Shown: piece by piece, positions 1 through 7,544 of the stretch
Layout: each line of letters starts with the position of its first letter
Numbering within the stretch: position 1 is the stretch's first letter
From: Zetaproteobacteria bacterium
Lineage (GTDB): Bacteria > Pseudomonadota > Alphaproteobacteria > Micavibrionales > Micavibrionaceae
DNA: 17,598 nt
Assembly: GCA_002747015.1 (NCBI GenBank)
Contig: NVXI01000002.1
Span: 256,983-274,580 of the forward strand
Reading direction: 5' to 3'
Translations under genes and position numbers: made by a program
Notes under the pieces: model-generated
Database searches by the model: none
Seen by the model: the letters and a program-made list of their open reading frames with translations, nothing else
What the model was told of the DNA's origin: nothing

Positions 1-1326
1 TTACGAATGCTGCGCGATAAAAGCCGCCAACTTATCGCAGCATTACAAGAGAAATATCAAAAACAGACCAACATCAGTTCATTGAAAATAAAATTCAACA
101 ATGTCCTCGGCTATTTCATAGAAGTCCCCGCAAAGCATGGTAATGCACTGATGCTTAAATCTGGCGATAACGACAATTCCGCACAAAGTGATCATCCATT
201 CGTGCATCGACAAACACTTGCCAATGTCGTGCGGTTTACCACTGTTGAATTATCCGAGCTAGAAAGAGATATTTCATCCGCAGCAGAAAAAATCATAGCG
301 ATTGAGCAGGATATTTTCGCAAATATGGTGCGCACAACAATCTCCTTATCGGAAAACATAATTAGAATTGCACGTGCCATTTCATCCATTGATATGACCT
401 CTGCCCTAGCGGAACTTGCACAAAACATGAATTATGTGCGCCCTAAAATAGACCGTTCACAAACATTTGAGATTATAGAGGGCAGACACCCTGTTGTAGA
501 GACTGTGCTGCAAAAACAAAGCGCAGCATTCATACCAAATGATTGCATTCTAAATCCTAATCAAAAACTATGGCTATTAACTGGCCCTAACATGGCCGGT
601 AAATCTACCTTTTTGCGCCAGAATGCTTTGATTGCCATTATGGCGCAGGCTGGATCGTTTGTGCCTGCGACCTCTGCCCATATCGGCATCATTGATAAAT
701 GCTTCAGCCGCGTCGGTGCTTCGGATGATTTGGCACGTGGGCAATCTACATTTATGATCGAAATGGTTGAAACAGCCTCTATCTTAAACCAATCAACACA
801 GAATTCTCTGGTTATTCTCGATGAAATCGGACGTGGAACCGCAACATATGATGGCCTATCCATTGCATGGGCCTGCGTGGAGCACCTGCATAACAAAAAC
901 AAATGCCGAACACTATTCGCGACGCACTACCATGAATTAACAACGTTAGAATCCTCATTAAAAGACATGTCTTGTCACACAGTTGATGTTAAGGAATGGC
1001 AAGATGACATCATTTTCATGCATAAAGTCATCAAAGGCAGTGCAGATCGTTCTTACGGGATTCATGTGGCGCAATTGGCAGGTATTCCTGCGACGGTTAT
1101 TTCGCGCGCAAATACAATATTGGAGATGCTGGAATCCGATAAAAAGACCAAGAGCCCGCAAGATATCATGCAAGCGCTGCCTCTTTTTGATCTTGCGCCG
1201 GAAAAAACAACGCATGAACCATCGGAACTGGAGAAAAAGTTAAATGATATTGATCCAGATTCATTAAGTCCGCGCGATGCATTGGACATTCTCTATAAGC
1301 TTAAAAGTACATTAAAGACAGATTAA
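1..1326 (+). CDS. mutS: DNA mismatch repair protein MutS, C-terminal part (5' end outside window)
   Basis: The reading frame is open from base 1, so the gene begins outside the window; about 441 residues are present and roughly the N-terminal half (mismatch-recognition and connector domains) is missing. The first part is the core/lever and clamp region. The ATPase domain follows: Walker A GPNMAGKST at 583-609, Walker B LVILDE at 808-825 continuing into the MutS signature DEIGRGTATYDG, and the ATHYHELT motif near 919-945. The C-terminus, with its SPRDALDILYKLK segment, looks like the usual short helical dimerisation tail, so the 3' end seems intact. MutS binds base mismatches as a dimer and uses ATP to become a sliding clamp that recruits MutL. 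The next gene starts 59 nt downstream on the same strand. Identification is from conserved motifs and is secure. Confidence 0.98.
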   Translation, partial: LRMLRDKSRQLIAALQEKYQKQTNISSLKIKFNNVLGYFIEVPAKHGNALMLKSGDNDNSAQSDHPFVHRQTLANVVRFTTVELSELERDISSAAEKIIAIEQDIFANMVRTTISLSENIIRIARAISSIDMTSALAELAQNMNYVRPKIDRSQTFEIIEGRHPVVETVLQKQSAAFIPNDCILNPNQKLWLLTGPNMAGKSTFLRQNALIAIMAQAGSFVPATSAHIGIIDKCFSRVGASDDLARGQSTFMIEMVETASILNQSTQNSLVILDEIGRGTATYDGLSIAWACVEHLHNKNKCRTLFATHYHELTTLESSLKDMSCHTVDVKEWQDDIIFMHKVIKGSADRSYGIHVAQLAGIPATVISRANTILEMLESDKKTKSPQDIMQALPLFDLAPEKTTHEPSELEKKLNDIDPDSLSPRDALDILYKLKSTLKTD

Positions 1327-1376
1327 ATCCTGTTTCAAATCACAAGTATATTTACTTACGCTGCATAATATTTTAA

Positions 1377-2426
<1,050 letters not shown>

Positions 2427-2428
2427 AA

Positions 2429-2686
2429 TCACAAGAACGTCATGATGTCGGCCACTTGGTTCTGCACTTGCACGTCTTTAATGAAGGTGCGTTGCTGTTG
2501 CAATAGACGCAGAAAATTCAGCATATCTTCACTATATGCGCCATGTTTCAGAGCATTATTCTTAACCACCTGCTTCCCCACCGCAGTTTTAGGGCCAGTT
2601 GCATTGTCCCAAGGTTTATTCTTCCGGCATTGCGCGGCCTGTTTAGCCCGTCTTTTTTGCGTCCAACCCTTTGTAGTACATGGCAT
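2429..2686 (-). CDS. Small basic protein with GPKT-GK-NALKHG core, second gene of a pair
   Basis: Product not functionally known. I choose ATG at 2686 (85 residues) rather than ATG at 2695, because GAAGGA lies 8 nt upstream of 2686 but directly abuts 2695. This start is 2 nt after the stop of the upstream gene, so translation is probably coupled. The N-terminal half is strongly basic (KGWTQKRRAKQA, then CRKNKPW) and leads into GPKTAVGKQVVKNNALKHG at residues 31-49, followed by a leucine- and glutamine-rich tail likely to be helical. From memory, small proteins with a GPKTxxGKxxxxxNAxKHG core are scattered across proteobacteria and phages and often sit beside a partner like the gene upstream; I have not searched this. 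The basic composition suggests nucleic-acid binding (inference only). There is no signal peptide or membrane segment. Confidence 0.7.
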   Translation of the reverse strand: MPCTTKGWTQKRRAKQAAQCRKNKPWDNATGPKTAVGKQVVKNNALKHGAYSEDMLNFLRLLQQQRTFIKDVQVQNQVADIMTFL

Positions 2687-2688
2687 AT

Positions 2689-3033
2689 TTAACATCCTTC
2701 AGTTTGTTCCGGCGTTTTCATCTTATGACCCGAATCTTTCTTATCATCGCAATGCTTCACTTTTCTCAATGCTTGAATAGTAGCCGCAGTGTTACGAAAC
2801 TGATTTTGCGCACGCAGCCCAGCATTATAGCTCTGCACATCGCCATATTCATTGGCTTGGTTCATAATATGACGAAACGCACAATCGAGTACTTTGGCTT
2901 GCTCAAGCAACAGATCTTCAAGATCCGTATCTGCGTCATAGCATAATGCGTCCTGCAACGATTTTTTAAAATACCGCCGTAGGGCGATATTCTGTTCTTT
3001 GGTTTGTATTATTTTATTTATTTGATCTAACAT
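2689..3033 (-). CDS. Small helical hypothetical protein, first gene of a pair
   Basis: Uncharacterised, 114 residues from the ATG at 3033. An in-frame ATG at 3042 would add three residues, but its first two bases form the end of a consensus TATAAT box, so it would lie upstream of the predicted transcript start; 3033 is preferred. No Shine-Dalgarno is seen before either ATG, in keeping with a leaderless message. The protein looks mostly helical: an N-terminal stretch with LRRYFKKSLQDAL, an acidic DADTDLEDLLLEQAK segment, then LRAQNQFRNT at residues 73-82, and a charged, probably disordered, lysine-rich tail. The LRAQxQxRxT motif recalls a small protein family seen next to GPKT/GK-type proteins in many proteobacteria (memory, not searched). 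It has no membrane segment. The downstream gene follows immediately in the same operon. Confidence 0.7.
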   Translation of the reverse strand: MLDQINKIIQTKEQNIALRRYFKKSLQDALCYDADTDLEDLLLEQAKVLDCAFRHIMNQANEYGDVQSYNAGLRAQNQFRNTAATIQALRKVKHCDDKKDSGHKMKTPEQTEGC

Positions 3034-3040
3034 AAAAACC

Positions 3041-3069
3041 ATTATAGGAAATTAATCCTACAATGTCAA
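3041..3069 (-). promoter_or_regulatory. Consensus sigma70-type promoter of the small-gene pair, with inverted repeat
   Basis: Read on the minus strand, TTGACA (3069-3064), a 17-nt spacer and TATAAT (3046-3041) match the sigma70 consensus at all twelve positions and at optimal spacing. The expected start site is at 3034-3033, the first base of the ATG chosen for the downstream gene. The spacer and -10 contain a 16-bp inverted repeat TAGGA-N6-TCCTA (3045-3060), a possible operator. Confidence 0.75.
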
Positions 3070-3095
3070 GATGGCTCGTAACAGACCATCTCCTC

Positions 3096-3434
3096 TTAAT
3101 CACCCTCGCCAGGCTCAGCACTGAAATCTGATTTAAGTTTGCCTTGCTTATCTTTCATTTCCTCTGCCTCTGGCATTGGATCTTTTTTAATCGTTATATT
3201 TGGCCATTCTTCTGAATATTTTGTATTAAAGTCGATCCAGTCATCCGCCTTTTCATCTGTATCGGGCAGAATTGCCTCAATCGGGCACTCCGGCTCACAT
3301 ACGCCGCAATCAATGCACTCATCAGGGTTAATGACCAGCATATTCTCCCCCTCGTAAAAACAATCTACGGGGCATACCTCAACGCAATCAGTGTATTTAC
3401 AACGAATACATGAATCTATTACGACAAATGTCAT
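3096..3434 (-). CDS. fdxA: Seven-iron (3Fe-4S/4Fe-4S) ferredoxin FdxA
   Basis: A 112-residue ferredoxin of the Azotobacter FdI/FdxA type. The cysteine pattern is complete: Cys9, Cys17 and Cys50 are in place for the 3Fe-4S cluster, and Cys21, Cys40, Cys43 and Cys46 for the 4Fe-4S cluster, each one residue later than in Azotobacter FdI. Cys25 corresponds to the free cysteine next to the cluster in FdI. Cys12 replaces the residue that would complete a CxxCxxC motif in two-4Fe ferredoxins, but the spacing CIRCKYTDC fits the 3Fe type. The C-terminal extension from about residue 57 is acidic and ends EPGEGD, normal for this family. It carries low-potential electrons in the cytoplasm, probably with the reductase at 1386-2426. 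The Shine-Dalgarno AGAAGAG lies about 10 nt before the ATG. The gene is divergent from the lipoprotein gene. Confidence 0.95.
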   Translation of the reverse strand: MTFVVIDSCIRCKYTDCVEVCPVDCFYEGENMLVINPDECIDCGVCEPECPIEAILPDTDEKADDWIDFNTKYSEEWPNITIKKDPMPEAEEMKDKQGKLKSDFSAEPGEGD

Positions 3435-3470
3435 CTTAATATTACTCTTCTATACTGCTATTATTTATAA

Positions 3471-3485
3471 TCCTAAATCGTAGGA
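3471..3485. promoter_or_regulatory. Inverted repeat TCCTA-N5-TAGGA upstream of fdxA
   Basis: A perfect 5-bp-arm inverted repeat, TCCTA AATCG TAGGA, lies 37 nt upstream of the fdxA start, in the divergent region with the lipoprotein gene. TATAAA, a possible -10, follows closely on the minus strand. The same pentamer in opposite polarity forms the repeat at 3045-3060. Short arms make chance occurrence possible. Confidence 0.3.
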
Positions 3486-3591
3486 CACATTAATTCGCCG
3501 CCCTTCATAAGGCAACCCGCTTTTACTAAAATATGTGTATAGCAAGGCGTAATCCATATGATTAACGACTTCCTTGGCATAGGATGAGCGC

Positions 3592-4161
3592 ATGAAAAAT
3601 CCCTGTCGATATTATGCTTTGTTATTCCCCTTCATAGCCTCTCTTTTAGGGGGATGCGCGTTATTAGGTGGAGGATCAGCACATGATAAAGGTTCGGCCT
3701 TTCTACCCATCATTGAACCAGAAATGCGTCAGGATCTGGATGACGGGCATATAAAGGATGCCGTCCAAAATTATTTAAAATTACGTAATGCGCCTCCATT
3801 TACCCAATATGATTTTATGCGCGTTGATCTGAATACAGACGGATGGCGTGATGCCTTGGTTTATCTAAATGCGCCGTATGGGCAGTGGTGTTACGTTGGT
3901 GGGTGCACGATTCTTGTCCTACATGCACAGGAGAATGATTTTCGCATAACCAGTGAGATATCCCCTATCCGAACACCGCTCTACATCAGTGAAACATATA
4001 GCAATGGATGGCGCGATATTATTGTGCATATTTCTGGCCGTACGGAAAAGGCAAAGGATGTTGTTTTGCGCTTTAATGGATTGCAATATCAGGGCACCCC
4101 CACAACGCTTATGGCAGAAGATCAGGCATTGCACCCCGTTCATATGCGCGCATTTCCTTAG
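3592..4161 (+). CDS. Predicted lipoprotein with a calcium-loop-like motif
   Basis: A 189-residue protein of unknown function. It starts with a type II signal peptide: a short basic start, a hydrophobic core and lipobox LGGC with Cys22 as the lipidation site, followed by a glycine-rich linker, so it should be anchored in the inner or outer membrane facing the periplasm. Residues 79-87 (DLNTDGWRD) have the DxNxDGxxD spacing of a calcium-binding loop, as in dockerin, EF-hand and FG-GAP-like repeats; a second GWRD recurs about 50 residues later, hinting at an internal repeat. Cys100 and Cys105 (CYVGGC) could form a disulfide. The Shine-Dalgarno AGGA lies 7 nt before the ATG. Its stop overlaps that of the convergent TerB-like gene. 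The periplasmic location is well supported; calcium binding is inference. Confidence 0.82.
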   Translation: MKNPCRYYALLFPFIASLLGGCALLGGGSAHDKGSAFLPIIEPEMRQDLDDGHIKDAVQNYLKLRNAPPFTQYDFMRVDLNTDGWRDALVYLNAPYGQWCYVGGCTILVLHAQENDFRITSEISPIRTPLYISETYSNGWRDIIVHISGRTEKAKDVVLRFNGLQYQGTPTTLMAEDQALHPVHMRAFP

Positions 4162-4643
4162 AAATAACGAAGGAATTTATCCACTAAGGCGCGCACGCCA
4201 CGTTTATTGTCTGCTTGTGTATCATCAGATCCGCGCCGAGGAGAAACATCATCTTCAAATTCAAGATCAATTTTTCCAACAAGATCATCAACATTGATAT
4301 CCCCAAGATGAGTCTGAAGCAACTTAACCATCACGCTTTGCTCCTCTGATCCGAAATCACCATCAACCCACACAAGATCACGCGCAAATTCAAAGAATTC
4401 TTTTCGATCCTTTTTATCCGTAACTCCACGGAACATCTCTTCAACGTCTTTTGGATTTATAATGTCGTCTTTAAGAATTGTGGTTTGCATATCGGAAAAC
4501 TCAATATCCTCAAGAACATGTGCCATAAACTCAATTTCTTCATCCGTAACAATATTATCCGCATGAGCCACAGAAAATAATGTCCGCCACATAAAAAAAC
4601 GGCTATCGCTTACTTCACGTTTTAAACCATCATGGGTGGTCAT
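4158..4643 (-). CDS. TerB-like protein
   Basis: A 161-residue cytoplasmic, all-helical protein when started at ATG 4643. An upstream in-frame ATG at 4664 would add seven residues, but AAGGA lies between the two and is well placed only for 4643. It resembles the TerB/tellurite-resistance-like fold: two similar helical halves, each with an acidic loop leading a helix, HADNIVTDEEIEF near residues 27-39 and WVDGDFGSEEQSVM near 92-105. In the family these acidic loops bind metal. The C-terminal 40 residues are acidic, then basic and aromatic (DKFLRYF). Despite the family name there is no ter operon here, so a role in tellurite resistance should not be assumed. It converges on the lipoprotein gene with a 4-nt overlap of stop codons. 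The family assignment is by pattern and moderately sure. Confidence 0.7.
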   Translation of the reverse strand: MTTHDGLKREVSDSRFFMWRTLFSVAHADNIVTDEEIEFMAHVLEDIEFSDMQTTILKDDIINPKDVEEMFRGVTDKKDRKEFFEFARDLVWVDGDFGSEEQSVMVKLLQTHLGDINVDDLVGKIDLEFEDDVSPRRGSDDTQADNKRGVRALVDKFLRYF

Positions 4644-4833
4644 GTTCACGTATTCCTTTATCAAGTATAATTATCATCCACTCAACTATTGGAACATATT
4701 TTCACTCAATATAAAAGCAATCAGATCGTTTTACCGCGTAAGATTCAAAGCTTTTTACATTAAGATCACTAGAAAAACCGTATGAGTAATATTTGAATTG
4801 CTCTCGCCCGCCCTTTTTGCTAGAGATCAACTC

Positions 4834-6222
4834 ATGAAAACAGAAATATTACATATTATTGGCGCAGGATTAGCAGGCAGCGAAGCAGCATGGCAAGCGG
4901 CCAATATGGGCATAACGGTCGTACTTCATGAAATGCGCCCTGTTGTTAAAACCGCAGCTCATCAAACTGATGACTGTGCGGAACTTGTTTGTTCCAACTC
5001 ATTTCGATCAGATGACGCAGAACATAACGCCGTAGGCCTAATCCACGCAGAGATGCGCCTCATGAACTCTTTAATCATGCGTGAGGGTGATCAAGCAGCA
5101 GTCCCTGCGGGCGGCGCGCTGGCGGTTGATCGCAATATATTCTCCCAAGGCGTTACACATGCATTGGAAAGCCACCCCAACATCACGCTTGAGCGCTCCG
5201 AAATTGACGGATTACCGCCTGAGGATTGGAAACATGTCATTATCGCGACGGGGCCATTAACATCAACACCCCTTGCAGAAGCAATCCAAACATTAACCGG
5301 TGAAGATGCCCTTGCCTTTTTTGATGCCCTTGCCCCGATCGTGCATACAGACAGCATTAATATGGACACAGCGTGGTTTCAATCGCGTTATGATAAAATT
5401 GGTCCCGCCGGCACGGGAAAAGATTATCTGAACTGCCCGATGGATAAACAGCAGTATGAGGCCTTTATCGATGCACTTATTAATGCGGAATATGGCGACT
5501 TCAAACAATGGGAAAAGGACACGCCCTACTTCGAGGGATGCATGCCAATCGAGGTTATGGCCGCGCGCGGTGTAGAAACGCTACGCTTCGGACCGATGAA
5601 GCCTGTTGGACTAACAAATCCAAATTCAGACGAAAAATCTTATGCGGTGGTTCAATTGCGTCAAGATAATAAGCTTGGCACACTGTATAATATCGTGGGT
5701 TTTCAAACGAAAATGAAGTATGCGGAGCAAATACGGGTCTTCAAAATGATCCCCGGATTGGAAAATGCGGAGTTCGCGCGTCTGGGCGGTATGCATCGCA
5801 ACACCTTCATAAATTCACCAAAGTTGCTTGATAATACGCTACGCCTAAAGGTACAACCGCGTATTCGCTTTGCCGGTCAAATAACAGGGTGCGAGGGATA
5901 CATCGAGAGTGCATCCGTTGGTTTAATGGCCGGACGGTTTGCTGCATCTGAAATATTGGGACTGGACGTAAGTGCCCCTCCTAAAACCACATCAATGGGG
6001 GCACTGCTCAACCATGTAACAGGGGGTGCAAATGCAGAAACATTCCAGCCAATGAATATAAACTTTGGTCTATTCCCGCTTCCACCTGATGAATTATTAC
6101 GCCCGAAACAAGAGAGTGGGCGACGTAGAAAACTTAAAGGAAAAGACCGGAAAAAAGTGTATACCGATCTGGCAAAACGCGATTTCTGTGCGTGGTTATC
6201 CGAAGAAAAAGACGCAGTATAA
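4834..6222 (+). CDS. trmFO: Methylenetetrahydrofolate--tRNA-(uracil-5-)-methyltransferase TrmFO
   Basis: A 462-residue FAD enzyme. It methylates uridine 54 in the T-loop of tRNA, using methylenetetrahydrofolate and reduced flavin instead of S-adenosylmethionine. The N-terminal dinucleotide-binding motif [11 protein letters not shown] follows within ten residues of the start. The two cysteines known to matter in Bacillus subtilis TrmFO (Cys53 and Cys226) are matched by Cys53 in [12 protein letters not shown] and Cys236 in [14 protein letters not shown]. The C-terminal half contains the expected GLxNP-like, [11 protein letters not shown] and [13 protein letters not shown] blocks. The frame is open further upstream from a TTG at 4798, but the ATG at 4834 with GAGA about 8 nt upstream places the FAD motif at the usual distance from the N-terminus. 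A hydrolase gene follows after 19 nt, probably in the same transcript. The AT-rich upstream region is divergent with the TerB-like gene. Confidence 0.97.
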   Translation: MKTEILHIIGAGLAGSEAAWQAANMGITVVLHEMRPVVKTAAHQTDDCAELVCSNSFRSDDAEHNAVGLIHAEMRLMNSLIMREGDQAAVPAGGALAVDRNIFSQGVTHALESHPNITLERSEIDGLPPEDWKHVIIATGPLTSTPLAEAIQTLTGEDALAFFDALAPIVHTDSINMDTAWFQSRYDKIGPAGTGKDYLNCPMDKQQYEAFIDALINAEYGDFKQWEKDTPYFEGCMPIEVMAARGVETLRFGPMKPVGLTNPNSDEKSYAVVQLRQDNKLGTLYNIVGFQTKMKYAEQIRVFKMIPGLENAEFARLGGMHRNTFINSPKLLDNTLRLKVQPRIRFAGQITGCEGYIESASVGLMAGRFAASEILGLDVSAPPKTTSMGALLNHVTGGANAETFQPMNINFGLFPLPPDELLRPKQESGRRRKLKGKDRKKVYTDLAKRDFCAWLSEEKDAV

Positions 6223-6241
6223 GAACAAAAAGGAAAACAAC

Positions 6242-6919
6242 ATGAACACTGAAAAATCAAGGGAATTGGTCGTTTTGTTGCATGGAATACTGCGCAGCAA
6301 AACAGACATGCTTATGCTGAAAAACCTTTTTCAAAAGAACAATTATGCAGTCTTGAACATCCTATACCCATCACGTAAATTTGAGCTGGAAGACCTTCGT
6401 GATTTTGTACATAACAAGATTATAGACTGCGAAGATTATCATGAAGACACCGTGATTAATTTTGTAACACATTCAATGGGCGGGTTGATCACGCGATATT
6501 ATATCGCAGAATACAAACCTAAAAATTTGGGTAAAGTTGTTATGCTGGGGCCGCCGAATACCGGAAGCGAACTTGCCGACTGGTTGCATGAAACAAAAAT
6601 TATAGCACCGATATTCAAAGCAATTTTTGGCCCTGCCAGTGATCAATTAACCACGCATTACGAGCATATTGATGGCGACATAACCTACCCTCTGGGTATC
6701 ATTGCCGGCAACGTATCGGTCAATCCATTATCTCCATGGCTGTTAGAGGGAGAACATGATGGCATGGTACCCGTTGAGCGCACAAAGATAGATGGCATGA
6801 CAGATCATATTATTATGCCAGCAACACACAGCTTCATGATGTTTAACAGTGATGTTATGCAACAAGCCTTACATTTTTTGAAATATAAGCAATTCAACCA
6901 TAACAAAGGTCATGATTAA
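6242..6919 (+). CDS. Alpha/beta hydrolase (lipase/esterase-like)
   Basis: A 225-residue alpha/beta hydrolase without a signal peptide. The oxyanion-hole motif LLHG is at residues 12-15. The nucleophile elbow THSMGG (76-81) gives Ser78; Asp173 in EGEHDGMVP and His196 in ATHSF complete a plausible catalytic triad. The PPNTGSELAD segment after the nucleophile is common in lipase- and PGAP1-like acyl hydrolases, so an ester of a lipid or acyl chain is a plausible substrate, but the real one is unknown. The frame extends upstream into trmFO, but the ATG at 6242 has AAGGA about 8 nt upstream and begins exactly at the first strand of the fold. It lies 19 nt after trmFO and is probably co-transcribed. 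The 3' end converges on the lrp gene with a 44-nt gap. Confidence 0.88.
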   Translation: MNTEKSRELVVLLHGILRSKTDMLMLKNLFQKNNYAVLNILYPSRKFELEDLRDFVHNKIIDCEDYHEDTVINFVTHSMGGLITRYYIAEYKPKNLGKVVMLGPPNTGSELADWLHETKIIAPIFKAIFGPASDQLTTHYEHIDGDITYPLGIIAGNVSVNPLSPWLLEGEHDGMVPVERTKIDGMTDHIIMPATHSFMMFNSDVMQQALHFLKYKQFNHNKGHD

Positions 6920-6963
6920 GCTCCCCCTACCGAAGCACCTTAATGAAGATCAGCCAACAAAAA

Positions 6964-7431
6964 CTAAATAGGAATACCAGGCACATCCTTTGATGCACGT
7001 ACGACCACTGAGGATGTAATCGAGAGGACATGAGGCGCGGAACCCAAATCATTTCTAAATTTTCCGTTATAGGAATCCCAGTCTTTTGCCACAACTTTCA
7101 GAACAAAATCAACATCACCAGCAAGCATGTGGCACTCTCTCACCATTGGCATTTTCGAGATATATTCTTCGAACTCGACAAGATCACTTTCAACCTGACT
7201 TTTCAATTTAATCATTGCAAAGACAGTCACACCATAGCCCATCTTCTGGTTATTAATGCATGCATTATATCCTTTAATATAGCCTGCCCCCTCCAATGCG
7301 CGGACGCGACGTAAACACGGCGGCGCAGACATACCTACAGATTTTGCAAGCTCAACATTGGTCACACGTCCTTCATCCTGAAGTCTTTTCAAAATATTCA
7401 TATCGATTTTATCAAGACGTTCTTTTTTCAT
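6964..7431 (-). CDS. Lrp/AsnC family transcriptional regulator
   Basis: A 155-residue feast/famine regulator. The N-terminal winged helix-turn-helix is clear: LDKIDMNILKRLQDEGR, VTNVELAKSVGMS, then APPCLRRVRALEGAGYIKGY up to about residue 55. The C-terminal RAM (ligand-binding and oligomerisation) domain follows, with MVRECHMLAGDVDFVLKVVAKD around residues 95-116, where amino acids usually bind at the subunit interface. Length is normal for the family. The start is supported by AAAGGA 7 nt upstream of the ATG. The gene is divergent from elm1-trxB-lysR across 113 nt containing two perfect inverted repeats, a layout that suggests autoregulation and control of the neighbour. The effector is unknown; an amino acid is likely from the family. 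Confidence 0.93.
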   Translation of the reverse strand: MKKERLDKIDMNILKRLQDEGRVTNVELAKSVGMSAPPCLRRVRALEGAGYIKGYNACINNQKMGYGVTVFAMIKLKSQVESDLVEFEEYISKMPMVRECHMLAGDVDFVLKVVAKDWDSYNGKFRNDLGSAPHVLSITSSVVVRASKDVPGIPI

Positions 7432-7460
7432 ATTAATGTCCTTTGGGTAAATACAGCCAC

Positions 7461-7478
7461 TTGTCAGGTCGCTGACAA
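7461..7478. promoter_or_regulatory. Perfect inverted repeat TTGTCAG-N4-CTGACAA between lrp and elm1
   Basis: A perfect inverted repeat with 7-bp arms: TTGTCAG (7461-7467), spacer GTCG, CTGACAA (7472-7478). The right arm contains CTGACA (7472-7477), which with a 17-nt spacer and TAAGAT (7495-7500) forms a plausible promoter towards elm1. The element therefore covers the putative -35, as a repressor or activator site would. Confidence 0.5.
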
Positions 7479-7500
7479 TGATGATAGAGCTGTATAAGAT
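7472..7500 (+). promoter_or_regulatory. Candidate elm1 promoter
   Basis: CTGACA (7472-7477), a 17-nt spacer and TAAGAT (7495-7500) resemble a sigma70 promoter, five and four of six matches respectively. The expected start site is near 7507, inside the second palindrome (7504-7518), leaving a leader of about 38 nt without a clear Shine-Dalgarno. Confidence 0.45.
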
Positions 7501-7503
7501 TAC

Positions 7504-7518
7504 TGCATAAAATATGCA
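7504..7518. promoter_or_regulatory. Perfect 15-bp palindrome TGCATA-AAA-TATGCA, candidate Lrp operator
   Basis: Perfect 6-bp arms around a 3-bp AT centre. Lrp/AsnC proteins typically bind 13-15-bp palindromes with an AT-rich centre, and an lrp gene is divergent here. The site overlaps the predicted elm1 transcription start, a position suited to repression. Binding is inference. Confidence 0.45.
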
Positions 7519-7544
7519 AGAACTTTTGAAATAAAATTACGTAC

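Noticed and set aside
3069..3091. Hairpin AGATGG/CCATCT after fdxA as an intrinsic terminator
   Set aside because: The 6-bp stem has an 11-nt loop and no T-tract on the minus strand; it runs straight into the -35 box of the next promoter.
4158..4643. Tellurite-resistance system
   Set aside because: Only a single TerB-like gene is present with no terC, terD or other ter genes nearby; the name reflects a fold, not a demonstrated function.
6065..6241. 59-residue N-terminal extension of the hydrolase, overlapping trmFO
   Set aside because: The extension reads through the conserved 3' end of trmFO in another frame; the ATG at 6242 has a good ribosome binding site and starts at the first strand of the hydrolase fold.
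6915..6945. ATTAAG/CTTAAT inverted repeat between the hydrolase and lrp
   Set aside because: Only six AT-rich pairs around an 18-nt loop, and no U-tract on either strand; not a convincing terminator.
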